Part shown: piece after piece, positions 33,007-46,996 of the stretch | Numbering within the stretch: the first letter of the stretch is position 1 | Layout of the letters: every line of letters starts with the position of its first letter | Assembly (NCBI RefSeq): GCF_014898815.1 | Contig: NW_026515513.1 | Location: 186,001-250,000, forward strand | Length of the DNA stretch: 64,000 nucleotides | Origin: Panonychus citri | Lineage: Eukaryota > Arthropoda > Arachnida > Trombidiformes > Tetranychidae | Reading direction: 5' to 3' | Translations under genes and position numbers: made by a program | The notes under the pieces: generated by a model | Databases searched by the model: none | What the model saw: the letters and a program-made list of their open reading frames with translations, nothing else | What the model was told of the DNA's origin: nothing

Positions 33007-36000
33007 TTATGGAGACTTGAAAGTGTATGGCTCATATTCGATCTCTTGTCTTAATAGGCTGTGTAATATGAATTCTGAGTTGAGAACCGCTGAAATTGAG
33101 AAGAGAAAAACAAAGATAAAAGAATAATTAATCATCGTGTTGATCGATCAAAGATTAAATTGTGAACATTAAGGAAGAAAAACTTACGAGTTTCTTTTTC
33201 AAAGAATAAGTCACAAGTATGAAGGTCTTCTTCTTTCGTGATAACTGCAAAAATTATATCGTTACGACGCTATGGGAAGATAAAAAGTAAAATTAGTTCT
33301 CCTTATCCTTAAAAGATCAGCTGATAAACTGATGAAGCGAAGATAGAAAATTGTTTACCTTTTTAAGTGCATGCAACTGTTTAGGTGAAGGTCCTTTCTT
33401 GGTAACCATTGCTCCGGCACTTTCAGCGATCTCTTTTAATATCTTAAATGAAGGTAGACAAGATCGGGTAATGTAAAAAACATGATCTTTAAAAAGCGGC
33501 GTTTTCCGGGCTTTTCGTCGTGCTAATGATTCTTTGAGATCAAAACCATATAAATGTTCACCTTTGGGATCAGATAAAATATATTGACTTTCGTCAAGTA
33601 AATGAGAGCGTTTAAAACTATCAACAATCCAATCAGAAGTTAATATATGGTCCGCGTAATTGAAGGCACACATGAATTTAGATGTCCTCGCAATTCTATT
33701 TACAATAAGGTGGGTGCATTTGTTAAATTCATTGGTTAATGTTAATCCAAGTTTCTTTGCGTACTCTTTTAGTTCACTTAATAAAGTAACATCATTAAAA
33801 CCGGTGAACATCACTTTAACAGCAGCTCTATCAGGACTAGCATTGGCGAAAGGTGCTACCATCAGGGGAGGTGGTGGTGGCAAATTTCCTGTCAAATTTT
33901 CATTAGTTGATCCTTCATTGGATGGCTCTAATTTCACTTTTTTCATAGTTGGTTCATTTGATAAACAATCTTTGTTATCATTAATGTCTAAATTTGCTAA
34001 TGAAGAAACAGTGTTTTCTGGTTTTTTTGCAATTAAAGTTGGTACAGGTTTAGGTGCATCTGGGATTTGATCAACTTCCATTGAATCGACTGTTAAAGTT
34101 GAAGCCAAAGGTGGTAAAGTTGGTGGTGGTTGAGGTTGTTGTTGCTGTTGAAGTGGGAGCTGTGGGGGTGGTTGTTGTTGCAAAGTAGAAGGAGATGGTG
34201 GTGGTTGTATTTGAGTAGTTGATGTTGTTGATGGAGGAGGTGGTGGTGGTGGTGGGGGGAGAGAAGGCAGTACCGATGATGTTGGTGTTTGTACAGGAGA
34301 TGGTTGAGTTGGAGGAGGTGAAGGCTTTTTTCTTATATCTTCTTCCTTCAAAGCCATTATCCTTCGAGGCAGATCTTCTGGAACTTTTAATGGCACTTTC
34401 CAACTAGCCAGTAATGGCTTGACTAAATTATAATCTATTTCACAACAATCTTTTGACTCGAACTTGGTATATCTTTGAGATTTATGCAATGCACTTAAAG
34501 CTTGGTTATGATGGCCAAACAGAATATCTTGTAACCATGTTAAATTAACGACTGGCATGTCCCATTGGAGAGCCTTTCTAAATTTGGAGCCCTCGAGCCT
34601 AAAGTAAAGATGATAATAAAAATAGTTTAAATTTGATTGCAACAGATAAATAGATTAGATAAATAAGATCAATTTACCTTTTACAGATTAAAATTGTATT
34701 TTTATGGTTGAGGTAATTGGTATATTGAGCACCTGTAACTTTAATCAACTCTTTAACAAATACTCTCTCGTTCCCTTCAAAATTGGTCAACGTAATGATA
34801 TGATCTCTACATGGAAGAAAATCTCCATCAAACGCTCGAGGCAAATGCCAAATCTTATAAGGTGGTCTCATTTTACCCTCAAGGATAACATCATTTAACC
34901 AGAACAATGTGACACATCTTTTACCTTCTTTTAATGCCTGTGTATAAGAAAAAAGCGGGAAAAGAACGTTAATTAAATTCTAGATGAAAAACTGGTTTAC
35001 AAAATGTGAAGAAAAGATTGAGAACAAAATTTTTTTTACCTGTTGTACCACCGGATTCTGTTGGGTTTCACATATTACATGGGTACATTTCTCTGTATAC
35101 ACTTTTTCCATCTCCCCTCCATATTTGTGAACTATTTTTTTACAACTTTCCATGCGTTCATCACTTACAGTGCAGATATTTTTCTCTGCTTCTAGAAAAA
35201 AGAAAACACAACCAGCTAAACAAAAAGATGGAGGAACTAGTATTCGAGGTTCATGACCAAACAGTCTTTCCGGTAGCTGCTCTATCGGAGGTGGACCAGA
35301 AGGAATGAGTTCTCCATTGGGTAACATCTATATTTATATGTATGAGAATTGAATTTTTTTTTAGGGAAAACAAAAACAAACAAAAAATAAAAGATTAGTT
35401 AAAATTATTCGGGAGAAAATTTTTCATGCAAAAAGTTCATGCTTAGGCCACCGAAATTTGTGGAGCTTACCACACCAGAGGCTCCTGAGCATCCTGATTT
35501 ACTCTGAGCAATGGGTACCGAAGTACTCTCAGAGTTTGGAAGATTTGAGACAGAAGAAAAAGTAGAAGAGCCGTCACCAGCATGAGATTGAGAAGAGGGG
35601 GTTTGAGGAGGAGTGCTAACTTCAGTTGAGGGCTTGAAATTAGCTACAATTGAAGCATTATTGTTTTGTAATCGGGTGTTAAGAAAATTGGCTAATGTGG
35701 TTTTAGTTTTTGGGGTGACTACTGCTGAGGTACATGTACTTGTGATTGAGGGATGGGTGATTGTTAGTGTGGTGATAGTGGCAACGGTTGAGGCAGTTGA
35801 AGCGGTAGAAGCGCTAGGACTAGGGCTAATGCAGTTACTTATGCAAGTAACTGCATTTGATGAGGGAGGGGTTGTACTGAGTAAACGTACATTGCTAAGG
35901 GATGAAGCTAAAGCTGCAGTTTGTTTCAATTGTTCACTCGCCTGATTAGCTACAGGGAAACGTTGACCAATGGTCTGCATGATACGGACAGGGTGATGTT

Positions 36001-37952
36001 GGTTTCCAAAGGGTAACTGTTTCCTAGCTCCATCATGCTGAGGAGTATGTAATATCTGTGGTGTGCCTGGACCATTTTGTTGAGCGGTGAGTAGATTATT
36101 GGACGGAGATCTAATTAATGGACGTTGTTGGCTTGGAATCATTGGACTTTCTGGAGTAGGAGCCCATTGTTGATTCCAATTGGGTCCACCTTGACCACGA
36201 ATTAATGTCTGGTTAGGTTTTTGTACGGAATGAGGTTCCAACTGTACTCCAGAATGTTCAGGAGGAGGAGGTTGTACTGGATGTTGAGAGGGAATTTGAG
36301 TTGGAATAACATGTTGTTGATCATGTAACTGTTGCGGTGTAGCTGCTTGTTGTTGTTGATGCTGCTGCTGTTGTTGTACTCCAACCATTTGAGGAGCTTG
36401 TTGAAAATGTGAGTATTGAACTTGAGGTGGACCTTGTCTTTGTATCAATTGACCCTGAACTGGAATCTGAGTAGACATAAAAATAATATTGCAAAAAAAA
36501 AGTGGTTGGGATTAATTCAATACATCAAAATATATTCTGAAATACTTACACCTTGTCTAATAAGAGTTCGTGGTGGACCACCAGCAACAATTTGTTGAGT
36601 TTGAACTGCTCCTCGAAATTGACCTCTGGGCATTTGCTGAAAGTTTGGTTGCATTCGCAATTGGGGTACTCTCTGGACTTGTGATGGTCCAATAGCAACT
36701 TGTTGCCCTTGTTGATTGTAAATTGGTGCCCCAGGTTGCTGTAAATAGAATCGAAATTAATAACTGCGAATATGTAAACATTTTGCTCGAACTTACCATA
36801 ACTTGTTGTACTCCTTGCATAACTGGCCTTTGATGAGGTTGCCCAAGGTGTTGTTGGTATACAATCTGTTGCTGTGAACCTGTTCTGATTAAATGAGGTC
36901 CATTGTGTTGGCTAATATTGACCATTTGTGGTGGTGCATTGTGCCTTTGGATCTCAATGAATTGTTGATTTTGAACCATTCGAACAGAGTTTGATTGTTG
37001 CATATCCTGCATTAAACTATCTTGATTGTTTGATGGTGAAGCGAAAACTTGAGTTTGTTGAATGGGCCCTCGCATCATTTGCTGACCAGGTTGTAGTTGT
37101 TGCATGTGAGGAGGCCTTTGTTGCGGTTGTTGTTGCATAGGAGCTACTTGTCTTTGTACCTGAATCATTTGTTGACCTTGTACAAAGCGAATTTGTTGAT
37201 TAGGGTCTTGGACGGTTTGATTCTGATTTAAGGTATTAACATATTGAACTCCAGGTGAGACCATGCCTGTGGGACCAGGATAGTTTGGTGGTCCAACCAT
37301 TTTAAATGCAATCTGATTGGGTTGTTGTTGCGCTTGATTTTGAATAGGTTGTTGGTTTTGTAAGTGATATTGTTGATTCTGAATATATTGCTGTTTCAAG
37401 TGAGGCTGTTGTTGAATCTGGGCAAATTGTTGTTGTTGCTGCTGCTGTGATTGTTGCTGTTGTTGCTGCTGTTGTTGTTGCATTTGATGTGGGATTTGTG
37501 AATGAGAATGTTGAAGCTGTTGTAATTGTTGCTGGGGTTGGTGGGGCTGTTGGATTTGTTGTTGAGGATGAAGAGCTTGCTGTTGATTCTGAACAAAAGA
37601 GGAATGCACGATCGCTGTTTGCCCATCTTTCAATGCTAAAAATTTAAAAAGAAAATAAGAAAATAATTATTAGCAATAATAAAGCGAAAACATTACAATT
37701 AAAATAAAATTCTTACGAGGATAATGTTGTTGGATGTGTTGCTGTTGCTGTTGTTGTTGATATTGCTGTTGAGGGAGTTGTAATTGCTGCTGAGGATGTT
37801 GAGGATGCTGTAAATGTTGAAGCTGAGGAGGGTGTTGTACTTGTGTTTGTTGTTGATGGATTTGCTGCTGAGATGATTGAATCTGGTGGACAGATTGATG
37901 GTTTTGTTGATGTATTTGTAACTGAGGAGACTGTTGTGGTTGTTGCTGCTGC

Positions 37953-37998
<46 letters not shown>

Positions 37999-40109
37999 GA
38001 GGCTGAGGCTGAGGTTGAACTTGTTGTAAGGCTGAAAAAAAGCAAAAAATAAAGTTTAAATTAGAATATGATAAATTATTAATTTTATGAGAAATCGATA
38101 ATGGTTCAAAAGAGTTTTTTTAAAGAGAAAACGATTCTTAAGAAATAGATGATAAAGAAACCATCGATTCGTAAAAACTTGCGTCAGCCAAAGATTTGAT
38201 CACATTTAACACATAAATCTAGTGGTATACATATTATGTAAGTGAATATGAAATTACCTGGTGGCTGGATTCTTTGTTGTAAAATAATTGGTTTAACCGG
38301 CATTTGAACACCCTCATTGGCCTGTCCTCGGGGTGTATGTTGACGAACCTGAACAAAATTAACTTGTTGTTGTCGTATTTGTGGTTGTTGGAGGGCCAAG
38401 TAAACTTGGCGAGGTTGACCACTTTGTTGTGGTACAGCGGGAGTCATTTCTTGGTTTTGAGAAGGCACCAAAACTCTTAATGGTCTAGCTTGTTGCATGG
38501 GCCCAGGGGGAGCAGAGACACTGGTAATCATGGTAGAAGGAGGCAGAGAGACAGTTCTTAAAGTGACTTGAGTTGTTGATGTACAAGTTGACATGATGTT
38601 ATTTTGTTCCATGGTGGATGTTGGAGTAATAGTCATCGTTTCTTGAATTGATACAGGTATTATAGAGGTTTCAGTCTTTAATTCGGACTTGTAATCCGGT
38701 GTTATGATAAGTTTAGGATGATATAACCCCTCCTCATATAACCTTTTACCTTTAATACTGTCAACAATCCAATCAGGAGTAACAATTTTAATCTTATCAC
38801 CCATGGACAAAGCTTTTTCATATTTGATCCCTTCAGTTTTACAAGAAATCAGATGAGTACACTTCGAGTCTAAATCAATTTGAAATGATCCACCATGGTA
38901 TGTAACCATACTCCAAATAGAGTCAAGATCTTCCCGTGAAAGGTTAGAGGGACAGACAATAATATTAGACATCAGTCTGTTCTTGAGAGGAGAGAAAGCA
39001 GCAGTCCTGGAGGTAGAAAATGAAAAGAGGTTATAATTAAAGTAAAAAGGCAATAAAAGAAATCGAAAATTGAGACATACGGAAGAAGACATCCTGCTTT
39101 ACCGCTTAACCAGACCCAACGACTCTGTTTACATAAAACAATAAAAAAATAGATAAGAATCATAAGTCAGGATTTTGACACAACATTTGCGATTGTGATA
39201 CTCACAGTAACCACAGGTTTTTCATATATTTCTACAGCTTGACATACATCCTGATGGTCCGGATTATTGGCAATCAAATGAGTGGCAATATCAGAGAGAT
39301 AATTTACAAGTTTACCACCTCCTTCAACCAGAATTTTTTTGACCTAATAAAGGATGAAAAGAATAAGACAAACAAAGAGTTAACATAACGAGATTAAATG
39401 GCCAAGTAAGACATTCCAATCGATGATAAACTTAGGTCAGTGTGGTTATCCATAAGTACACAAGAAAAAAAGCCAAAGAAGAAAGAGGATAGAGAAAGAG
39501 CATGAAAGAGATGGAGAAGGAAGAAGAAGAAGAAGAAGAAGAGGAAACACAAGATACAATAGTAATAGAGGAAAGATGGATTAGTAGAAACGAGACAACT
39601 CATACTAACCTCTTCAGCAGCATCAACATCATCACAAATGCAAAATTGAACACCTTTGAAGAGATCAGGTTTAACATGGATAACCTAGAATGTAGAGAAG
39701 AGATAAAAAGAATAAAAAGTTAATTAGATAAACATTAATTGAAAGAGATACATGAATGAGCAAAAATACTGGAACACACAAAAAGAGATGAAGAAAAGAA
39801 AAACAGAAAAACGAGGGAAAATGTTTCAACCAAACCAGCATATATGAAGAAAAAGAGATACACACACAATCAAGAGAACACTGAGAAACACACATGAACA
39901 CACGCACACATAGAAGAAGAAGAAAACACAGTAATAAATGCGATTAGAAAACGAGAAACAAAGAGAAAGAGAGAGAGAGAGAAAAAATAAAATAGAGAAA
40001 AAAAAATCTCCAATACCTTGTTGTCACCATTACTTGAAGGGTTACCATCATTTTCACTTTTATCCGGTTCATCCATGTTGCCCTTTGCCCTGTTATCTTG
40101 AGGAGACAT
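33007..40109 (-). CDS. PAXIP1: PTIP/PAXIP1 homologue, six-BRCT chromatin and DNA-damage protein
   Basis: Fourteen exons on -: 40017-40109, 39610-39684, 39206-39343, 39081-39124, 38258-39006, 37717-38031, 36797-37635, 36550-36738, 35471-36466, 35040-35327, 34678-34937, 33359-34598, 33188-33269, 33007-33089; 5391 coding nt, 1796 aa, all phases consistent. BRCT1-2 at about 30-205 (CTHLISCK, TPDWIVDSIK). A Gln/Pro-rich middle runs about 290-1145. BRCT3-4 at about 1160-1400 (CTHVICET, then LICKR and the LEGSKFRKA helix), a Pro/Gln linker, and BRCT5-6 at about 1590-1796 (CTHLIVNR, TSDWIVDSF, ending EYEPYTFKSP). This is the PTIP order: BRCT5-6 bind phosphorylated H2AX or 53BP1, and PTIP links to the MLL3/4 H3K4 methylation complex. 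The middle is far longer than in vertebrates. E2F-like TTTTGGCGC lies about 200 bp upstream. Confidence 0.92.
37940..38003 (-). repeat. CAA/CAG microsatellite coding poly-glutamine in PTIP
   Basis: On + this reads as a GTTGTT run with three GCT units. On the coding strand it gives about 20 consecutive Gln near the start of exon 6. A second, shorter CAG/CAA block is in exon 7 (about 37428-37482). Length is likely polymorphic. Confidence 0.8.
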
Positions 40110-41508
40110 GAACCAAGGTTAACCAGGAATTAACCTAGGAACCGATCGTCATTAGAAAAATTAATTGTCTCCATTGAATCAAATTAATTCAAAGTTAAAA
40201 AAGAAAACACAACATTCAAAAATTGGTACGAGAAAGGAAAAGATGATCACTAGAAAGAAAGAAAAGAAAGAAAGAGATCCCGCCTTCTCTCTCTTATCAT
40301 TTTCCTTTTGGCGCTTAAATTGAATGGAAAAACAAATTGTTCTTTTTTTTGTTTTTTCTTTTTCTCTCGGAAAATAACATTGATTACAAATTAATTTAAT
40401 TCTCATTTGAATAATAAATGTTGTTTACTATTGTTTCTTGTGGATTGTATAGTTGTAGAGGTTTATGTTTTAACCATTGATTGGGCTAAATTGTGAGATG
40501 ATTTGAATTTATCTCTTTTCTTCAACATCGTTCTTGTGTTTTTATTATATTTTATTGTGAAATATTTTATAGACACGATGAGAGATATAATCTTAAGATT
40601 CACTTGAAATGAAATGGAAACTTGATTTTCACTTTTTCTTCAATTGTTGAATTAAATGTTCACCATGTTTCTCATGGTGTATGAGTTTTTTCTTGTGGGT
40701 GAAGTCATTTGAATTGTTTTTCACACAAATGGTAAAACGTTATGTTGATTATAATCCTTATTGGTTTGTTGGGTTTGTTTGTTAGTCGATTGTTTTTCTT
40801 TGTAATGAGAAAAGGTGAAATAAACATTTCGTAGTACACAGAAAGAGTAAATAGTAATTCAGTCAGGAATTGAAATTGAGCAGAGTAATTTTGACCAGCA
40901 AAGAGAAATGTATTTGGTAGAAAAACAAAATTACCGACAATTTGATTTATACTATTGAAAGTTCAATAGACATGAAAAAAATGTGATTCCAAAGATGATG
41001 AATTTTCAACCAGATTACCAAAAATGCTCATCCAACCAGATTAATCTGCTATTATTATTGATGCTCTAATTGAAATAATCTCTAAAATGAGATCAAAATG
41101 ATACAATAAACACATAGAAAAGAATAGAAAACAAGTGACAAAAAGAAAAAAGAAAAAATAACGGAATCGAAAGAGAAAAGAAAAAATAGTCTTCAAGCCG
41201 AAAAGCGAATGTTCAAAGGAAAACAATTAGATCAAAATTACGACGATAAAATAGTTTAAATAGAAATAGAAAAAGAAAAATCAAATTAACTAAACAAAAT
41301 AGAAAAATAATTAAAACAACAATTAAAATAAAAAGAGAAAAAGATTTTCTTTTAGTTGATGCGAAAAAGCAACAGTGTCGCCACTTGATTCGTTCGTAGA
41401 AAAGAAAAGAAAAGAAAGAGAAAAAAGAAAGAGAAGAGGCGGGCAAGAAAGAGAAAAGAGAGAGAGAGAAAGGTAACAGTTTTGTAGAGATGGAAATTGT
41501 TTCAAACG
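40110..41508. promoter_or_regulatory. Divergent upstream region of PTIP (-) and the SLC7 transporter (+)
   Basis: 1.4 kb with no gene. Contains TTTTGGCGC (E2F-like) at 40306-40314, an 18-nt motif TTACCAAAAATGCTCATC at 41015-41032 that recurs with one mismatch in the CSN7/EOGT promoter, and a GA-rich tract at 41390-41472 directly before the transporter start. Open stretches on - here are shadows of purine-rich DNA. Confidence 0.5.
41015..41032 (+). promoter_or_regulatory. 18-nt promoter motif, copy A
   Basis: TTACCAAAAATGCTCATC, 477 bp upstream of the SLC7 start and 0.9 kb upstream of PTIP. It matches 60271-60288 in 17 of 18 positions. Confidence 0.4.
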
Positions 41509-41531
41509 ATGATGATGATTACGATGGTTAA
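41490..41531 (+). other. Upstream ORF overlapping the SLC7 start
   Basis: ATG at 41490 opens MEIVSNDDDDYDG and stops at 41529-41531, overlapping the main frame in another phase and ending one base before ATG 41533. A possible acceptor (TTTTGTAG) ends at 41487, so the leader may be spliced. Confidence 0.4.
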
Positions 41532-44500
41532 GATGAAAGAAGATTATGTTAATTGTGAATCTCCAGATTCTGATCCTGGTCAACGTTTAAACGGTGATAC
41601 ATCAATTGGCCTTAAAAAGGAAATCGGTCTTCTAAATGGAGTTGGAATAATCGTCGGAATAATTGTTGGCTCTGGAATCTTCTTAACACCCAAAGGTGTC
41701 CTACAAGATGCCGGTTCCATTGGATTATCTTTAATTGTTTGGATTGTTTGTGGAATTCTGGCCACAATCGGTGCTACCTGTTATTCTGAGCTTGGAACAT
41801 CCGTTCCCAAATCGGGTGGTGATTATGCCTACATCAAGGAAGCCTTTGGACCCTTACCTGCCTTCCTTTTCCTTTGGGTAGCCATGTTTATTATCATGCC
41901 CGCCGGTAATGCGATCGCTGCAATTACCTTTGCCAATTATCTTCTTCAACCATTGTATAATTGTTCCCCACCCGATGATGCTGTTAGATTAATTGCTGCT
42001 GCTGCGATTTGTAAGTTTCTTATTTAATTCTCTCACTAATTAACTTTAATTTTCTCTCTTTCACTTTAATGTAAACCTTACATTTCCCTCCTTTTATTTC
42101 AAGTGATTTTCTCTTTTTCCCATAATCTACATTTTTCAACTTCTTTTTCTTCTTAAATTCTATTCTCTTTTAAAAAAATTTCTTTTCTTTTTTCTCTCTA
42201 TATGAGTTAACCATGTGATTAATCATCTTCAAAAAAAGTTACATCAATTTGTAATTATATTGTTCGGGTTGTACAAGGTTAACATCAAACCAATAATTTT
42301 CTTTATCCATTTTTGTTTGATTGTCTAAATTATCCTTGCGGATTCATGAGTTGATGTCAATTTAATAAGTTAACTAATTTGGATCAAGTGAATAACAATA
42401 AGATTTGTTGACAGAATATTAATTATTCTATGTTTTAATTAACATGCTAAGAAATCTGACAATATGAGAAAGGAATCTAATCAAGGTTATCTAATCAAAT
42501 TACATGTATAGACTGTACAATGATGGTATTAATTGCTTACTAATCAGTGTAACAATCATTTATTTATAAATATGTTCAAACAATTGATTGTTTTCAACTT
42601 TTAATTACCTTTCAATTTTTATCTTCTCAACTTTTTGATTAATTATTTTTATCTTCTTCTTGTTAATAGGTTTTCTTACCTTCGTTAATTGTTATAATGT
42701 TAAATGGGCAACAAGGACCCAGGATATTTTCACTGTTTCCAAAATAATTGCCTTAATCATAATCATAATCACTGGAGCTGTTCACCTAATCACAGGTTAG
42801 TTATGGGAAATTAAAATGAACGATTAATTTTTTTCACAATTGAAATTATAACTGTTGATTGGTTCATTGATTCTACCCTTGGATGATGGAAAATTATTGT
42901 TAAATCATGTTTGTTTATCAACAATTAACTTTTGATTGTTTATTATCATTAGTATTATTACCTAGTGTGTGATGATTGTGCAAATTGGTATTTTAATTAT
43001 TGATAAGTTGGGGTCAAATTACAATTCAAATTGTAATATTGAGAGACTTGCAATCATTACAATCTGATTAACCTTTACTTTCCATGTAACAATTAACTTT
43101 CATTACCATGAAACATTTTCATTTTTACTATTCAAATTAATCTGATTCAGCTTAAATTTAAATTCAGTTATGTCATCAAATGTTTATTCACTATCAATAG
43201 CTAATTAATTGTTGTCTAGATTGATTTAAATTCAACAAGAATCTTAATCATTAACATTTACAATCTTTAATCATCACTTGGTGACATATCGACACTTTAA
43301 CCGGAAACTTGATCCTATTTCCGTTTAAATTGTCACAGAAACATTTAAGTTAACTAACTATATTTCCTGACAGTTTACTAACTACAATTTGATAGTTCTA
43401 CCAGTTATCATGGTTAAATAATTATAATTCAAGTTTATTTGTCAACATGAGATACTAATATTATTACATGTAAGTTTTTCATGATTAACTTTGAAAAATG
43501 TTGCCAAGACTTGATTCTTGAAACAATTTGGTTTCTGTTAACTGAATCAAAAGATTAAAACTTTTTTTTTTATATATTTCAATGAGAAAAATTAACTTTT
43601 TAACAACACAATTTAATCTTGGCGACAACGAGTAGTTAATTAATTGCCAGAATTAATCATCGAATCAGTTTTGTCCCAAGTCTTAACATTGCGCCATTGT
43701 GAGTACATTTACCTGTGAAACTTGAACATTAAATCAAATTAAGTTGATTGTCTCATGTTTCTGACATTATATATGATTAACCTTAACCATTAATTGTTGA
43801 TTGTCTCTCCCTGATTGTCTACGATTCCATTAATCCTCTTAAACCCTGAACATACTAATCTCTTTTTTTTTCATTAGGTCATTGATCATGTTATACTGAT
43901 TGATTTAACTCTTCAACTTCAATTGTTAGCAATCAAAGTTAATTCCTTTGATAAATTTGATAATAACGAAAATTGAAAATCAATCCAATCAAATTACAAT
44001 TAATCTTAAACTTTCAATTACTCTCATGAGTGAACAAAGTAGTTGGAAAACTTGTAAAGTGATTATAACATTTAACTTTAATTGTTTTCGTCTGGATTGC
44101 TTTCTATATCTTAATTGCGGAGATATTAATTTGATTTATCTATTTAAACTGTTTCAATTACATTACATGGATATGTTTTCATAAAAAAGATTGAACAATT
44201 TACATCTTGAGTTAATTGTGATCAATATTATAGCAGTTGAATCAACTTAATCAAATGAACCAGTTGATTAACCATCTTCAATTTAGGTTAATCTTTTATT
44301 CCCGTGAAGAGATTAACTTGTAGATTTATTTGATTCTGTTTTCACTTGATTAATCTTCTATTCCCAAGTTTAATTAACTCTCAATAAATCAATCAATGAT
44401 TATAAACATAATTGAATTGAGTTCCATTGCTAAGAAATCAATGTACATAATTAAATGTCTGTTGAAAGTTATCATCGTGTCGATAGTGATTTCTTATGTA

Positions 44501-46726
44501 ATTTACTTTTAATTGTTAACTACTGATAACAATTAACTATTAACTTTTCACCATATGAATATTGATTACAATTTGAAGTAAATTATATTATTAATAGCAA
44601 TTGAATCTACTTTAGATAACTTTTCTCATGATCAATGATTTCAAATTAATGAATTAGCTAAACTTAATTGTTGGTGAAAGGTGATTATGATTGTGTTATA
44701 TTGATATAATATAATCAAGTACTTGAGACTTTCATTAATGATTATATTCAGTGTTAAATTAAAATGGCCATTCAAATGAATTAGATTGTAGTGTTTATCA
44801 ACAAATAACCAATTTGGTTTATTAGGTCAACAAGTTATATTATTATAATGATCATCATCAGTTGATTGTTACAATTTATTATATAAATGATCTCACCTAA
44901 AAATAGTTTCGTCGCCTACTCTTAAAAGTCAATCAAAAAAGATTCATCTTAATGATTTAATGATTGTTAGGGTGTTAACAATTTATATTAAATCCACTTG
45001 AAAGGTTGTCTAATTAATAGTAATAATCAAGTCTCTCAATCAATCAATCAAGTTATACACAGAGAGATGGACGAATTGTGAATCATAACTAATCACCAAT
45101 CCAATGAATTTAAATGTGATTCTAAATGGTAATTTAATTTTTTAATTTCTTTTTTAATTGTTATTACAGGAAAAACTCAAAATTTAACAAACATTTGGGA
45201 AAACACTGCAACCGATCCTGGTAAAATTGCTGCTTCATTTTACTCTGGTTTATTTTCTTATGCTGGATGGTAAGACAATCACGATTAGATTATGTTTGCA
45301 ATTAGAGATAATTGAATTAATTTATCCACATGGTGCGTGTTTAGCTTCAGTCTCCAAAGCAACGAAAAATGAAATCAATTCATAAACAATTAACTCGACA
45401 ATCAACAAGTTTTTAGCTTAGTTTTTCATTGATTAGATTAACACCCAAATCAAATTAACCAGTTCAAACAAACACAAGAGATATGTTTATATTTACAATA
45501 CAATCATGATAATGAAAGAAACTTAATCTGATTATTTGATGAAAATATTAACACTAATTAATATTCTCGGTTTATCTTTACCCTCACAGGAATTATCTTA
45601 ATTTCGTTACCGAAGAATTGAAAGATCCTTTTCGTAATTTACCTCGAGCGATTAATATTTCGTTACCATTTGTTACCATCATTTACATTCTTGCCAATTT
45701 GGCCTATTTCGTGGTTCTAACTCCGGATGAAATTCTTGCTACCGATGCAATTGCCGTTACCTTTGGAGATAAAACTCTAGGATTATTCAGATGGTCGATG
45801 CCTTTTTTCGTGGCCTTATCCACATTCGGTGGCCTTAACGGAGGCATTTTTGCCTCTTCACGACTATTTTTTGTCGGAGCTCGACATGGACACATGCCAA
45901 GTTTTGTCGCAATGGTCAATATACGCTACTATACACCAGTCAATTCACTAATTTTCTTGGTAATTAATCAATTAAACTTTACAAATGACCGAAGAAAAGC
46001 TTAATTGTTTACATTTCTCTTTCTATTTACAGGGTTTATTAACTTTGTTATATTTAACAACAACTAAAGTGTATTCGTTAATCACTTATGCATCTTTCAT
46101 CGAATCACTTTTCACGACCTTATCCGTTGCTGCTCTTCTTTGGCTAAGATATAAACAGCCTGAACTTTCCCGACCAATTAAGGTAAATTATAAAAAAAAA
46201 GAAACTAACAATCAATCTACAAAATTTATTTATGATAAATTAAAAAACTCTATGATCAAACAATCCATTTAAACTGTCCCTCCACCATTTTGGCTCGAAC
46301 AAGAGTTTTAAACATCAACTTGTGTGACTAATATCATTTGACATTTTATTCGATTATTATCAATCTAATATCTATACTTCTAATCAATTTACAATCAATT
46401 AGGTTAATTTAATCTGGCCAATTGTTTTCTTTGTTGTCTGTCTATTCCTGGTATTATTACCAACTTATACCAAGCCCGTTGAAACAGGAATCGCGGCTTT
46501 AATCACCTTGATGGGAATTCCAGTTTATATGATAACAATTTACTGGCAAAATAAGCCAACAATTTATAAAAATTTTATTGGTAAGTCCGATTGATTATCT
46601 ATTTTTGGGTTAAATTATCTTAATTCTAATTGTTATCCTTTGTTTTTCTCTTGCAACAATTTAGAGTCTGTGACCAAGTTTATACAAATTTTCTTCCTCA
46701 GTGTGGCAGAAGAAAAATCTGAGTAA
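41509..46726 (+). CDS. SLC7 family light-chain amino-acid transporter (LAT/b0,+ type)
   Basis: Seven exons: 41509-42010, 42670-42795, 45170-45269, 45590-45959, 46033-46182, 46403-46580, 46665-46726; 495 aa with about 12 membrane segments. Seen: GSGIF at 54-58 in the unwound part of TM1 that contacts substrate, EAFGPLPAFLFLW of TM3, FSYAGW of TM6 and NFVTEELKDP after it. Cys152 in LYNCSPP sits where heteromeric transporters form the disulfide with the SLC3 heavy chain. SLC7 light chains exchange neutral or cationic amino acids at the plasma membrane; the exact substrate class is not readable. In-frame ATGs at 41509 and 41533 both fit. A short upstream ORF (41490-41531) ends just before 41533 and may favour the later one. 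Confidence 0.9.
42796..45169 (+). other. Long intron 2 of the SLC7 transporter gene
   Basis: 2.4 kb intron, donor GTTAGT and acceptor TTATTACAG. AT-rich with many ACAATTA/TAATTGT words; ORFs inside are short and unconvincing. Confidence 0.6.
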
Positions 46727-46996
46727 AGTTTATTTTTCGATTCTCTTTTTTTATACTAATTTAAAGAGTTTATTTATCTTTTTTTGCATTCAATTAAATA
46801 CAATTAAAAAGTCAAATTCCAATAAATGATTTTGATAAATATTTTCATTGTTTTTTACCTTTTGTTTTGTTTTGAGAAAGTGAGAACGACGGACTTTGGA
46901 TCTTAAGGTGTTTGTGTTGTTTTTCCGTAGGTCGGTATATAGAAATATGAAATGGAAACAAAAAAAAACGAAGATGAAATATGAAAAAATATGAGA

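Noticed and set aside
33660..38052. Open frames on + across the PTIP gene
   Set aside because: They are antisense shadows of Pro/Gln-rich exons, kept open by repeat composition (GGT, GTT codons).
39394..41583. Hydrophobic ORFs on - between PTIP exons and upstream of PTIP
   Set aside because: They derive from GA-rich introns and promoter tracts read as Phe/Leu/Ser. No starts, splice context or homology support.
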